From Anaerovoracaceae bacterium (GTDB lineage: Bacteria > Bacillota > Clostridia > Peptostreptococcales > Anaerovoracaceae): DNA of 31,841 bases. A program made the position numbers and the translations under genes. The stretch lies in NCBI GenBank assembly GCA_029983755.1, contig JASBYX010000017.1:1-31841 (forward strand), given 5' to 3'. How positions within the stretch are numbered: the first letter of the stretch is position 1; each line of letters begins with the position of its first letter. This document shows, piece by piece, positions 1 to 7,358 of this stretch. Below the pieces are notes generated by a model. It was given only the letters and a program-made list of their open reading frames with translations, ran no database searches and was not told the origin of the DNA.

Positions 1-1278
1 ACCTAGAACCTTTCCAATATCGTTTTCACTTACAATTACGACCGGTGTGCCTAGCTTATCGTAGTTTTCAAGACCACGCACTATGGCCTTTGCTAATTCT
101 TGCACGGCTTTGAATGTTGTATGTTCTGCCCCACTGATTGCTACAGCAACACAATCGTCAGCACCTCTTCCAGTAAATATCTCTATCTTCTCCGACAGCC
201 TCTTCGAAAAAACATCTAGATTTGTTTCGTCCTCTTTTTTCATTTTTACAACAGGAAGATTCTTAAGCGGTAAAACATTTTCCTCATACCTTATGGTGCT
301 CCCACTCACTTCGGTTGTGTGTGTTCCTGCTCCTACGACAGTAGCTCTTATCGTTTCAATTGAGTCATACCTTTTAACGGAATCAAATGATGCAGTTTGA
401 TTAATTGCCATTCCAAGCAATGGACCTATATCCCCGAATCTAAACCAGTCGTCTTTAACGGGGTGGTAAACAATATCTGCAACTCCCCCGGAATAAGTGA
501 TAGCATCAATTTTAATATCATCAGCTAATGGTGCTCCATCATTCGTATATAAAGCCTTGTGAAATTCATCCTTATTTTTGATCCCCACAGCCATTGCCAG
601 CTGCTCCGCCATTAACGAAGCAAGTTTTTTTAGCACACTTTCATCTGCAGAGTCTCCGACGTTGACAGAAACACCGTTTTTCATTGCGAAGTCAGCTATT
701 TTGTCGTAGATATAAGAAATTTTCCCATTTTCGATTTTTACTAACCTTCCTCCAATATCAAGGCACGATGTACCTATAAGCTCCCCTTTATGAAAAACAG
801 CTATATTACTAGTGCCTCCGCCAATATCTATATTTGCAACTGTATTTCGGTTCTCCTTAGACATTGTGTCGGCTCCTGCACCTCTGGCAGAAAGAACAGA
901 TTCAAGATCAGGGCCTGCAGTTGCAACTACGAATTCACCTGCCATGTCACTAAGAGCGGAGAGAACTTCGTTAGCGTTTTCCTTTCGAGCAGTCTCTCCT
1001 GTTATTATTACAGCACCTGTCTGGAGATCTGATGGCTTCATACCTGCTTTGTCATATTCATTCTGAACTAATGTTTTCACTTTATCAGAATCGATGCTCG
1101 TATCGCTCAAAAGAGGAGTAAAGTAGATATCGCTTCTATAAACAACTTCGGTATCGACTATTGTAATCCTGGGAACTGTGTAACTTGTTGCAAGATTTTC
1201 TATTGTCAGCTTGCTGAAAATTAGCTGAGTTGTTGAAGTACCAATATCAATTCCAACACTATTGATTACTTCTTTCAT
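1..1278 (-). CDS. eutA: EutA, ethanolamine ammonia-lyase reactivating factor (5' part, runs off the window)
   Basis: The first 426 codons are present; the frame is still open at base 1, and the family is usually about 470-480 residues, so roughly the last 50 are missing. EutA is an actin/HSP70-fold ATPase that swaps damaged cobalamin out of ethanolamine ammonia-lyase (EutBC). Visible motifs are the phosphate-1 loop DIGTSTT (about residues 11-17) and the phosphate-2 loop DIGGGTSN (about 151-158), both typical of this fold. The ATG at 1278 has a good ribosome binding site (TAGGAGGGAACGTAG). It lies downstream of eutW after a 326-base leader with an ANTAR-type antiterminator and terminator, so expression is probably inducible by ethanolamine through EutV/EutW. 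eutB and eutC would be expected beyond the left edge. Identity is firm from motifs plus neighbours. Confidence 0.93.
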   Translation of the reverse strand, partial: MKEVINSVGIDIGTSTTQLIFSKLTIENLATSYTVPRITIVDTEVVYRSDIYFTPLLSDTSIDSDKVKTLVQNEYDKAGMKPSDLQTGAVIITGETARKENANEVLSALSDMAGEFVVATAGPDLESVLSARGAGADTMSKENRNTVANIDIGGGTSNIAVFHKGELIGTSCLDIGGRLVKIENGKISYIYDKIADFAMKNGVSVNVGDSADESVLKKLASLMAEQLAMAVGIKNKDEFHKALYTNDGAPLADDIKIDAITYSGGVADIVYHPVKDDWFRFGDIGPLLGMAINQTASFDSVKRYDSIETIRATVVGAGTHTTEVSGSTIRYEENVLPLKNLPVVKMKKEDETNLDVFSKRLSEKIEIFTGRGADDCVAVAISGAEHTTFKAVQELAKAIVRGLENYDKLGTPVVIVSENDIGKVLG

Positions 1279-1370
1279 CTACGTTCCCTCCTAAAACTAA
1301 TCTATTCCTTACTTTGGGCTAATGGTAAAACAATTCTGAAGCTTCTATTCACCTAGATTACAGAAGGCAG

Positions 1371-1453
1371 AAAAAAACAGCCCAAATAAACCCGAGCCCT
1401 TCCCGAGAAAAATTCTATCATCTATTCTCCGGAACGGCTAATTTACTGGACTG
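1371..1453 (-). terminator. Intrinsic terminator in the eutA leader
   Basis: In the transcript, CAGTCC and AAAT (1453-1441, with a 3-base bulge) pair with ATTT and GGGCTG (1387-1378). Inside this base stem a second long arm, AGCC/TTCC/GAGAA with TTCTC/GGAA/GGCT (1439-1395), pairs with only two G-G mismatches. Seven Ts follow directly (1377-1371). This is a strong intrinsic terminator located before eutA. Its 5' arm shares bases 1453-1448 with the second ANTAR hairpin, so the two structures exclude each other. Confidence 0.75.
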
Positions 1454-1487
1454 CATCGTCTCAATCTCATCGACTACATCGTCAATG
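1445..1487 (-). promoter_or_regulatory. Dual-hexaloop ANTAR (EutV) antiterminator element
   Basis: Two hairpins follow each other in the RNA. P1 is CATTGAC-GATGTA-GTCGATG (1487-1468), 7 pairs with one G-U. P2 is GAC-GATGCA-GTC extended by ATTG/CAGT across one bulged A (1465-1445). Both loops are six bases and nearly identical (GATGYA), closed by the same GAC/GTC. ANTAR proteins such as EutV bind paired hexaloop hairpins in which loop positions 1 (A) and 4 (G) are conserved; here position 4 is G in both, but position 1 is G. P2 overlaps the terminator's 5' arm. Function is inferred from architecture and from the adjacent eutV/eutW genes. Confidence 0.65.
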
Positions 1488-1604
1488 ATATATCCTTATT
1501 CAGTTATTGTTATAATTTTACCACAAACAACTATGTTTTTCTACAACATTTTTAAAAAATTTATAAAATGAGCATGTTTCGTAATTTTTGCAATTCTATC
1601 GTGC

Positions 1605-3047
1605 TCATTCAAACGGGAAAACAATTCTGACCTTTGTCCCTTCGATACCTGATTTTATTGCAATGTGTCCTTCTAGTTTTTCTGATACTAGAGATCTTAT
1701 AATCGTCCACCCCATTCCTCCACCTTTAGTTCTGCTCACATCAAATCCAATGCCGTCATCGATATATATTAACTCCACATCATGAGCGCGCCTCTGCATT
1801 GTCATTACTGTGATCTTTCCACTTTTTCTATCTTTAAAAGCATATTTGATGGAGTTTTGTGACAACTCGTTTAATATTAGAGCGATTGCTGAGGCCTTCT
1901 CTGATGACAAGCTGAAATCTCCCCCGTGACACTCTATTTCTAAATGAAAATCTTCATTTGCATAATACGACAAAATATTTTCTCTAACAACGGCTACGAT
2001 ATCCAATAGTTGTATAGATTCCACATCAGTTTCCATCATTATCTGGTGCGTGGCAGCGATAGACAAAATCCTTGTTATAGTATCTGTCAGAGCTTTCTTT
2101 CCGTCTTCGCTTTCCATATTATTTCTCTGAAGGCGAAGTAATGCTGCTATAGTCTGAAGATTGTTTTTAACCCTGTGGTGCATTTCATGAAAAGCAACAG
2201 ACTTTAAAACCAATTCTCGCTCTTGAAGTTTACTTGTGGTGATATCGCTTATTGTGACTACTAGGCTTAAATCTTCGGTATCAACCCTGGAAGTTTTAAC
2301 CGTGAAATAAAATTCTCCCAGCTTTACATCCTGTTTAATAGTTACAGTATCTTCATCTTTTTTGGGAGGTTTAGCTATGCATACATCTTTGTAATCTTTC
2401 CCAAGTATATCGCTTAAAAAGCCTAATCTTTTATATATGGTCTGTGCAGACCTGTTTCTGAATACAACTCTTCTATCTTGATTAACGAATATAAGCCCTT
2501 CTTCTATACTGTCGGCAACATGTCCTTGATCAGCGTTCATAAGTATATTTTTGACATCGCTAAACCCTGAGAATGACTCCTCATCCGACTCGGCCTCATC
2601 TTCTACATCAAGACTATGGAATTGTTTGGAACTTTGCACGCTCTGAATACTCTGCTCGATTATGAAAACTCCTATCACTCTATCTTTATGATAGATAGGT
2701 TCAACCGTCTGAATAACCGTCATATGTTCTTGAGTCATGGCCTTCATGAATTTAGTTGGTACACCTAGGTTTAATCCGCGATAAACTGCCGGCTCATTTT
2801 CCTTAGTAGCAACTAGGCCAACAACAGTTCTTTTGTATGAGGATGGATGATCAACAGGCCTTGCTTCAGATACTACAATAGCATCCCCACTTCCATCGTT
2901 CATTGGACAATCTATGAAGGCATCTGCATTGAAAAGATTCGCCATGGCAGGTAATGACTTAGTAGCAATTTTAATCTCCTGAATTTCAGCCTGGCTTAAA
3001 TCTGTGTATTCCTTGCATAGCTTTTCAATAGTTTTGATATTGTTCAT
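1605..3047 (-). CDS. eutW: EutW, ethanolamine-responsive sensor histidine kinase
   Basis: A soluble 480-residue kinase without membrane segments. Residues 1-135 form the N-terminal sensor region typical of Pdx/EutW-type kinases. About 175-270 is a PAS-like domain, and the HisKA_2 dimerisation box FHEMHHRVKNNLQ lies at 286-298, with the phospho-accepting histidine most likely H291. The ATPase domain follows, with N-box NELSQNSIKYAF (393-404), G1 DDGIGF (430-435) and G2 GGGMGW (442-447). The HisKA_2/HWE-like family commonly pairs with ANTAR regulators. In enterococci EutW autophosphorylates on ethanolamine and passes phosphate to EutV; that role is inferred here from order and architecture. The ATG at 3047 has a GGGAAAAAG-type site. 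It follows eutV after a 104-base gap that holds no recognisable feature. Confidence 0.92.
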   Translation of the reverse strand: MNNIKTIEKLCKEYTDLSQAEIQEIKIATKSLPAMANLFNADAFIDCPMNDGSGDAIVVSEARPVDHPSSYKRTVVGLVATKENEPAVYRGLNLGVPTKFMKAMTQEHMTVIQTVEPIYHKDRVIGVFIIEQSIQSVQSSKQFHSLDVEDEAESDEESFSGFSDVKNILMNADQGHVADSIEEGLIFVNQDRRVVFRNRSAQTIYKRLGFLSDILGKDYKDVCIAKPPKKDEDTVTIKQDVKLGEFYFTVKTSRVDTEDLSLVVTISDITTSKLQERELVLKSVAFHEMHHRVKNNLQTIAALLRLQRNNMESEDGKKALTDTITRILSIAATHQIMMETDVESIQLLDIVAVVRENILSYYANEDFHLEIECHGGDFSLSSEKASAIALILNELSQNSIKYAFKDRKSGKITVMTMQRRAHDVELIYIDDGIGFDVSRTKGGGMGWTIIRSLVSEKLEGHIAIKSGIEGTKVRIVFPFE

Positions 3048-3151
3048 TTCTTTTTCCCATATATGCTTCTAGACTGTTTCGGAAGTTTCCCCTTCCATCC
3101 TTGTGAGAGTCACAAACTTAGTCCAATATGAGGCTCGGTCGGGAGCATGAG

Positions 3152-3724
3152 CTAAAAACTGTCAATAATTAGTTCAGCAATTTTTTTCATAGATATATTC
3201 CTTGTCTTGCTCAAATTCCGGATATAATTATATGCTTCGTCCTCAGAAATCCCTTTTTCCTTCATGAGCATCCCCTTAGCCTTTTCTATTAACTTGCGGA
3301 CTTCCAGTTTCTCATTTATTTTGTTCAGGTCTTCTCTATATTCCAGAAGCTCTTGATGTCTTGCAACGGCAAGTTCTATATTGGGTACAAGCAGTTTCTC
3401 GTTTATAGGTTTAACAAGGTATGTGCTTATGCCATATTCCTTAGCTTTATCTATGTAGGTGCCTTTACTAAAGGCTGTTAGCATAATAATAGCTGTTGAT
3501 GGTGATTTCTCTTTGATGTAAGAGGCCGCAGATAATCCATCCAAGTCCTTCATTTTGATATCTAATATTGCAACATCCGGTTTTTTCTCTTCACATATCT
3601 GGATGGCATCGAATCCATCTGCACCTTCTCCGACAACATCATATCCAGCATTTGTTAACATAGATTTTAGGTCCATTCTGATTATGGGTTCATCATCAAC
3701 TACAACTACCCTTAGCTTAGCCAT
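3152..3724 (-). CDS. eutV: EutV, ANTAR-domain response regulator
   Basis: 190 residues. The receiver domain (about 3-122) shows the acidic pair D10/D11, phospho-acceptor D55 in ILDIK, T83 and K105 in LVKP. A short coiled linker (about 122-140) leads to a C-terminal ANTAR RNA-binding domain (about 135-188) with the signature KAKGMLMKEKGISEDEAY. Phosphorylated EutV dimers bind paired hexaloop hairpins and block terminator formation; a matching target lies before eutA. I chose the ATG at 3724 because AAAGGAG sits at the correct distance; an in-frame ATG at 3754 would overlap eutP and lacks such a site. The stop of eutP is only 19 bases upstream, so they share one transcript. Confidence 0.94.
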   Translation of the reverse strand: MAKLRVVVVDDEPIIRMDLKSMLTNAGYDVVGEGADGFDAIQICEEKKPDVAILDIKMKDLDGLSAASYIKEKSPSTAIIMLTAFSKGTYIDKAKEYGISTYLVKPINEKLLVPNIELAVARHQELLEYREDLNKINEKLEVRKLIEKAKGMLMKEKGISEDEAYNYIRNLSKTRNISMKKIAELIIDSF

Positions 3725-3743
3725 TGGATGCTCCTTTATCCCC

Positions 3744-4178
3744 TTATTTTGCATCTAAAAACTCTTTTAATTCCTCTATCCCATCTCGGGTATAATTGCT
3801 AACATTAAATATTTGATTTGCTCCTGCATTTTTCAAATGTTCTCTTGCCTCTTTAATTTGAAGCTCTGTAGCAACATCTATTTTTGTAACAATCCCTATC
3901 ACCGGTTTAGCAAAAGAACCCGCATAGTACGGTGAAAACATTTTGTCTTCATCAATAGCTGACTGAACAAAGGCTATCACCTCTGCATCTGCAGATGTTA
4001 TCATCAATGCGCCTTTATATTGACCAAGCTCGTGGTATTCTCCAGGAGTGTCCAAAATACTTGACCCAACTACTTCCACCGACTGAGTTTTCTTGTATTC
4101 AAGTTTTTGATCTGTCAGCGACTGACTTAGAGTTGTCTTCCCACAACCAGTGTTACCGATAAAAATTACTTTCTTCAT
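3744..4178 (-). CDS. eutP: EutP, small P-loop NTPase of the ethanolamine locus
   Basis: 144 residues of the EutP/PduV family. The P-loop GNTGCGKT is at 8-15, a Walker B/G3-like DTPGEY at 43-48 and the guanine-specificity motif TKID at 98-101. Homologues associate with bacterial microcompartments, and acetate kinase activity has been reported for a Salmonella EutP; which activity this one has cannot be told from sequence. The ATG starts three bases after the eutS stop, pointing to tight translational coupling, with only a weak AGGT-type ribosome binding site of its own. It is followed by eutV. Confidence 0.92.
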   Translation of the reverse strand: MKKVIFIGNTGCGKTTLSQSLTDQKLEYKKTQSVEVVGSSILDTPGEYHELGQYKGALMITSADAEVIAFVQSAIDEDKMFSPYYAGSFAKPVIGIVTKIDVATELQIKEAREHLKNAGANQIFNVSNYTRDGIEELKEFLDAK

Positions 4179-4181
4179 AAG

Positions 4182-4532
4182 CTAGCTACCTGTAATCTCC
4201 GTCCTGGCAAATTTCATTTCATCACAAAGTACTCTTATTACATCTTTCATCGATTCCCTGACAGCCGCTACCTCCCCATAAATAAGTAGGGATCCACTAA
4301 ATCTATCAACAAAACCGATTTTAACATCAGAAGCCTTGCTTGCAACGTCGGCAGCTATTATAGCTCCTTCACTTGGTGTTATCGTAAAAATTCCTATGGC
4401 TCCGCTCACATCCAAAATACCAAGCTTTGTATATAACTCCGGCACAGGGTTAGCTATAACGTGAGCAAGGGTTATCTGCCTGCCAGGTACAAATTCTTGT
4501 ATTATACGTTCTTTATTTTCAAAAGTGCTCAT
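4182..4532 (-). CDS. eutS: EutS, permuted BMC-domain microcompartment shell protein
   Basis: 116 residues matching EutS along its length: an N-terminal KERIIQEFVPGRQITLAH (about 7-24), the central GAIGIFTITPSEGAI and the GFVDRFSGSLLIYGEV stretch near 73-88. EutS is a circularly permuted BMC-fold protein that forms bent hexamers in the shell of the ethanolamine microcompartment, the compartment that contains toxic acetaldehyde. A GGAG site precedes the ATG at 4532. It sits 11 bases after the phosphate acetyltransferase stop and 3 bases before eutP, so it is in the middle of one operon. Its presence shows the organism encodes a compartment, not just the soluble enzymes. Confidence 0.96.
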   Translation of the reverse strand: MSTFENKERIIQEFVPGRQITLAHVIANPVPELYTKLGILDVSGAIGIFTITPSEGAIIAADVASKASDVKIGFVDRFSGSLLIYGEVAAVRESMKDVIRVLCDEMKFARTEITGS

Positions 4533-4543
4533 GTCATTTCTCC

Positions 4544-5533
4544 TTATTTAATGTCTTTACAGGCAAGTTTTGCTATCACCTTCGCAAGCGCTATTATAGC
4601 TTCTTGATCAGCTTCTTCTGATACTGTTGCTACAGGCTTCTTCAATCCTTGAACTATAGTTCCGATAGCTTTAAAACCTCCTAAGTTCTCGCCAATCTTA
4701 TATCCTATGTTCGCAGCCTCAAGGGATGGGAATATAAAAACATTAGCTTTACCTGCCACATTTGATCCCGGAGCCTTTTTCTTACCAACACTATCCACAA
4801 ATGCCGCATCAAACTGAAGTTCGCCATCTAATTCTAATGATGGATTTATCGACTTTGCCATCTCTGTGGCTCTAGTTACCTTATCAACAAGTTCATGTTT
4901 AGCACTGCCCTTAGTCGAGAATGATAACATCGCAACCTTTGGATTTATCCCGAGTTTTCTGGCTGTATCTTCAGTTTCTACTGCTATATTTGCCAGAGTT
5001 TCTGAATCGGGATTCATGTGCACAAAACAGTCAGCCATAAGATAGGCCTCTTCTTCTTTTAGCATCAAAACTCCGCCGGAAATTTTCTCTATTCCAGGCT
5101 TTGTTCCAATTATTCTCATAGCAGGTTTTACCACATCTATCACTGAGTTTTCAGAACCTGAAACGAAGGCATCCACATATCCATTAAACAACATCATCAT
5201 TCCAAAATAGTTGCTATATCGCAAAATTTTATGGGCATCTTCTACAGTCACCTGTCCATTTCTAATTTCCATATACGACTTAACAATATCCAAAAAGTTT
5301 GGTGATCCATCAATGTCTACAAAATCAAGGCTCTGAAAATCAATTCCTATTTCTTTTGCTGTATTCTCAACATCCTTACGCCTTCCAAGGATTACAGGCG
5401 AAAGAATCCCTTCTCTTTCGAGCTCAATGCAGGCTGATAATATTCTTTTATCTTCACCCCCGGAAAAAAGAATTCTCATTCTTTCTCCCGTTGGTTTACC
5501 AAGTTCTTCGCTAATTTTCTTTAAATAATCCAT
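4544..5533 (-). CDS. Phosphate acetyltransferase (EutD/Pta type) heading the eut operon
   Basis: 329 residues, the size of single-domain Pta/Ptb enzymes, which interconvert acetyl-CoA and acetyl phosphate. Family marks include GSENSVIDVVKPAMRII (about 126-142) with the following GTKPG, LMADCFVHMNP, and the C-terminal IFPSLEAANIGYKIGENLGG corresponding to the usual FPDL-x-x-GNI-YK motif. Placed directly before eutS, it probably recycles CoA inside the ethanolamine compartment and yields acetyl phosphate for ATP formation, the job of EutD in enterics. It could instead be the general housekeeping Pta. The in-frame TAA just upstream fixes the ATG at 5533 as the first possible start; the nearest purine-rich site (AAAGGATG) is rather far away. 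A promoter with a palindromic operator lies upstream. Confidence 0.88.
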   Translation of the reverse strand: MDYLKKISEELGKPTGERMRILFSGGEDKRILSACIELEREGILSPVILGRRKDVENTAKEIGIDFQSLDFVDIDGSPNFLDIVKSYMEIRNGQVTVEDAHKILRYSNYFGMMMLFNGYVDAFVSGSENSVIDVVKPAMRIIGTKPGIEKISGGVLMLKEEEAYLMADCFVHMNPDSETLANIAVETEDTARKLGINPKVAMLSFSTKGSAKHELVDKVTRATEMAKSINPSLELDGELQFDAAFVDSVGKKKAPGSNVAGKANVFIFPSLEAANIGYKIGENLGGFKAIGTIVQGLKKPVATVSEEADQEAIIALAKVIAKLACKDIK

Positions 5534-5580
5534 GCTTACTTATATTCATCCTTTCATTCTGGATTTCCTAGTAGAGTATG

Positions 5581-5619
5581 ATTGTATGATACAATAGTTT
5601 TTTACAATTAGCAAGCCAA
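5581..5619 (-). promoter_or_regulatory. Promoter of the pta-eutSPVW operon with overlapping palindromic operator
   Basis: Reading leftward, TTGGCT (5619-5614) and TATTGT (5596-5591) are separated by 17 bases, each matching four of six sigma-A consensus positions. Over and just past the -10 box lies a perfect 15-base palindrome, ATTGTAT-C-ATACAAT (5595-5581). A repressor dimer bound there would block RNA polymerase. The half-site resembles those of some GntR/FadR-type regulators but I cannot name the protein. A second -10-like TACAAT sits inside the palindrome. The start site would be about 45-50 bases upstream of the ATG at 5533. Confidence 0.55.
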
Positions 5620-5680
5620 AGTAGGTACTGACACGAAGATGAATATTATGTTTATATTTATTCACCGTAAAGAAAAACAG

Positions 5681-5713
5681 CAAAGAAAAAAGGACAAATC
5701 AAAAGATCTGCCC
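5681..5713 (-). terminator. Intrinsic terminator downstream of the pirin gene
   Basis: GGGCAGATC (5713-5705), loop TTTT and GATTTGTCC (5700-5692) form a 9-pair stem with two G-U pairs, followed by TTTTTTCTTTG (5691-5681). It ends the pirin transcript and isolates it from the eut promoter about 60 bases further on. The 111 bases between the pirin stop and this hairpin (5714-5824) are AT-rich and show no gene. Confidence 0.85.
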
Positions 5714-5824
5714 AAATTATCACATACTTTATATCTATTATTTTTAATAAAACAGTCCTCATCTACGCCGATTTAACAACAATAGAGTTATTGGAATCAT
5801 GAAGATTGTTCCCTTATGCCAGCT

Positions 5825-6670
5825 CTAGTTTTCGTAATCGATTTTTTCCTTAATGAAGGTTCCTCTGTCCAGATCGTCAAATGCCTCTGCTAGTTCTGCC
5901 TTTGTGTTCATCACGATTGGGCCTGCCCATGCAACAGGTTCCCCAAGTTTCTTTGAGCTCATGAAAAGCACCTGGGAATCTCTGTCACCATTTTTGATGA
6001 CAAGCTTATCTCCCTCTGTGAGTTTTACTGCAGTTTTCTCAGGGATTTGCTCTCCTTCTATTTCAATCTCCCCTATGAGGGTGAAAACCATAACCGAAGC
6101 ATCCTGTTTTGTATCGATTGTAAAGGTAGCATCCGGTGCCATGTGGATATCATAGTAATCCAGAGGCAAATGTTCGCCGCTAAAGCCTTCATGGCCATCA
6201 TACTGACCTGCTAAAAGTCTTACAAAACCTCCATCGAATGGAATTTCTTCTATATCAGATTTGTTTATCCTGTGGTAGTAAGGACTACTGAACTTGTCTG
6301 CCTTTGGAAGGTTGAGCCATAGCTGAACTCCAAGCATTCTGTCTGCCGCCGGCAATTCCTCTGCATGCATGATTCCGGAACCTGAGTTCATCCACTGCAC
6401 TTCTCCGTCTGTTATAGTATCCTCACTTCCGATGCTGTCCTTGTGCTTCATCTTACCCCTTGATAAGTAACTGATTGTCTCGATACCTCTATGAGGGTGG
6501 AGTGGAAATCCCGCAATGTAATCTGCAGGATCCAAGCTGTCGAATGAGTCCAGCATCAAAATAGGATCGAATTCCTCTGTTGTGGTGTTTCCCAAAACTC
6601 TTACTAGGCTTACCCCTGCGCCGTCAACTGTTCTTCTGCCTGTTCTTGTTACTTTAACTTTTCTGTTCAT
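5825..6670 (-). CDS. Pirin family protein (bicupin)
   Basis: 281 residues with the N-terminal cupin of the pirin family. The metal ligands are visible as FPLHPHRG (H58 and H60) and GSGIMHAEE (H102 and E104), the same set that binds iron in human pirin and in YhaK/YhhW. Upstream of these, LMLDSFD and the following PHRG strand are typical. Some bacterial pirins act as quercetin dioxygenases and others modulate metabolic enzymes, so the substrate cannot be called. ATG at 6670 has AGGAG nine bases upstream. A perfect 9-pair hairpin lies just before that site, and a good terminator follows the gene, so it is probably monocistronic or a read-through product of the small-protein genes upstream. Confidence 0.9.
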   Translation of the reverse strand: MNRKVKVTRTGRRTVDGAGVSLVRVLGNTTTEEFDPILMLDSFDSLDPADYIAGFPLHPHRGIETISYLSRGKMKHKDSIGSEDTITDGEVQWMNSGSGIMHAEELPAADRMLGVQLWLNLPKADKFSSPYYHRINKSDIEEIPFDGGFVRLLAGQYDGHEGFSGEHLPLDYYDIHMAPDATFTIDTKQDASVMVFTLIGEIEIEGEQIPEKTAVKLTEGDKLVIKNGDRDSQVLFMSSKKLGEPVAWAGPIVMNTKAELAEAFDDLDRGTFIKEKIDYEN

Positions 6671-6688
6671 TCAAATTCTCCTAAATAC

Positions 6689-6714
6689 AAAGCACCCCAC
6701 CAAGAGGGTGCTTT
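6689..6714 (-). terminator. Hairpin between small-protein genes and pirin (terminator or attenuator)
   Basis: AAAGCACCC and GGGTGCTTT form a perfect nine-pair stem with an 8-base loop. The following bases GTATTTAGG have only a weak T-run, so termination may be partial. It lies a few bases upstream of the pirin ribosome binding site. It could end the small-protein transcript or tune pirin expression. Confidence 0.6.
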
Positions 6715-6779
6715 AGAATAAAATTTCATCTATTAAGCTTCCATCCTAACCCCGAGTATTCACCTAGGGCATCTTGGAA

Positions 6780-7076
6780 TCAGTCATCTCTCTTGACGAG
6801 ATACAGTGCAAGAAGTGTGCTTGCAACAAGCAACGCTACTGATGCACCAACGACAATTTCCGCAGAATGGTCATCTCTCTTCGCGTACTTCTTCCTAGCC
6901 TTCTTGAAATCCTTCTTGAATCTCTTGGCCTTTCTCTTCATTTTTTTCTTAGCGTCCTCTGCATAGTCCAAGGCATCCTCCTTGAAATCCCCTGCATAGT
7001 CAAGAACATCATCCTTAACGTCTGCAGCGTAATCCTTTGCATCCGCTACGTAATTCTTTATATCCTTCTTGTCCAT
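6780..7076 (-). CDS. Small charged helical protein with C-terminal membrane anchor
   Basis: 98 residues, family not recognised. The first 45 residues are Ala/Asp/Lys/Tyr-rich with imperfect repeats (KDYAADVKDD, LDYAGDFKED, LDYAEDAKKK), predicting an amphipathic helix. About 44-68 are strongly basic (KKKMKRKAKRFKKDFKKARKK). Residues 73-94 (IVVGASVALLVASTLLALYL) look like a membrane segment, ending in KRDD. Overall it resembles YtxH-like or apolipoprotein-like stress proteins, with the soluble part possibly on the cytoplasmic side. The ribosome binding site is weak (GCGAGAAAC). It follows two other small charged helical genes, and all three probably form one transcript; a role in membrane or desiccation/osmotic stress is a guess. 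Confidence 0.75.
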   Translation of the reverse strand: MDKKDIKNYVADAKDYAADVKDDVLDYAGDFKEDALDYAEDAKKKMKRKAKRFKKDFKKARKKYAKRDDHSAEIVVGASVALLVASTLLALYLVKRDD

Positions 7077-7118
7077 AATAGTTTCTCGCTTTCAATATTC
7101 AGTGGTTATTGGTAGTCA

Positions 7119-7328
7119 TCATTTGTCGTGATGTTCAGGTTGCGTTTTTTCAACGGCTTCTTTTAAGTGCTTCTTGCCCAAGGAGAATCCTGTGGTATCC
7201 TCTTCGATATTCTTACCTTCAACCTCGTATTCTTCCTCAAGCAATTCTCCCATTTCTTCTTTCTTGTGCAAATACTTGTCCTTAAGGTTTTCTTTGGTAT
7301 TGCTTACAGTTTTCTTTACATCTTTCAT
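7119..7328 (-). CDS. Small charged hypothetical protein
   Basis: 69 residues, very rich in Lys and Glu, with no membrane segment or signal peptide. The N-terminal half (KKTVSNTKENLKDKYLHKKE) looks like a helix; the C-terminal half is acidic then basic and probably disordered. I do not recognise a family. Support for translation is a clear GGAGG-type site before the ATG at 7328 and placement 30 bases after the LEA-like gene and 42 bases before the membrane-anchored one, all on the same strand. Shared composition with both neighbours suggests a common function or origin. Confidence 0.7.
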   Translation of the reverse strand: MKDVKKTVSNTKENLKDKYLHKKEEMGELLEEEYEVEGKNIEEDTTGFSLGKKHLKEAVEKTQPEHHDK

Positions 7329-7358
7329 GACACACCTCCACCTCCAAAACAGCTTCTA

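Larger units (their letters stand above)
1279..1604 (-). other. eutW-eutA intergenic leader
   Basis: A 326-base gap with no credible gene. Its centre holds the ANTAR hairpin pair and the overlapping terminator listed separately. Upstream of these, right after the eutW stop, a GAGCA/TGCTC pair could form a weak long-loop hairpin followed by an AT-rich stretch. I see no convincing sigma-A promoter; the AT-rich bases around 1510-1560 could contain one, but no -35/-10 pair with proper spacing stands out. The segment 1300-1370 between terminator and ribosome binding site has no visible structure. No cobalamin riboswitch core was recognised. Confidence 0.6.

Noticed and set aside
83..1066. Plus-strand open frames across the eutA region and similar ones over the ribosomal genes.
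   Set aside because: They are antisense to well-supported genes, lack ribosome binding sites and have compositions typical of shadow frames.
1279..1604. Cobalamin riboswitch in the eutA leader.
   Set aside because: I could not find the B12-box or a large multi-helix core; the dual-hexaloop and terminator account for the structure seen.
3725..3754. Earlier start of eutV overlapping eutP.
   Set aside because: The receiver domain begins normally at MAKLRVVVVDDE and AAAGGAG fits the later ATG.
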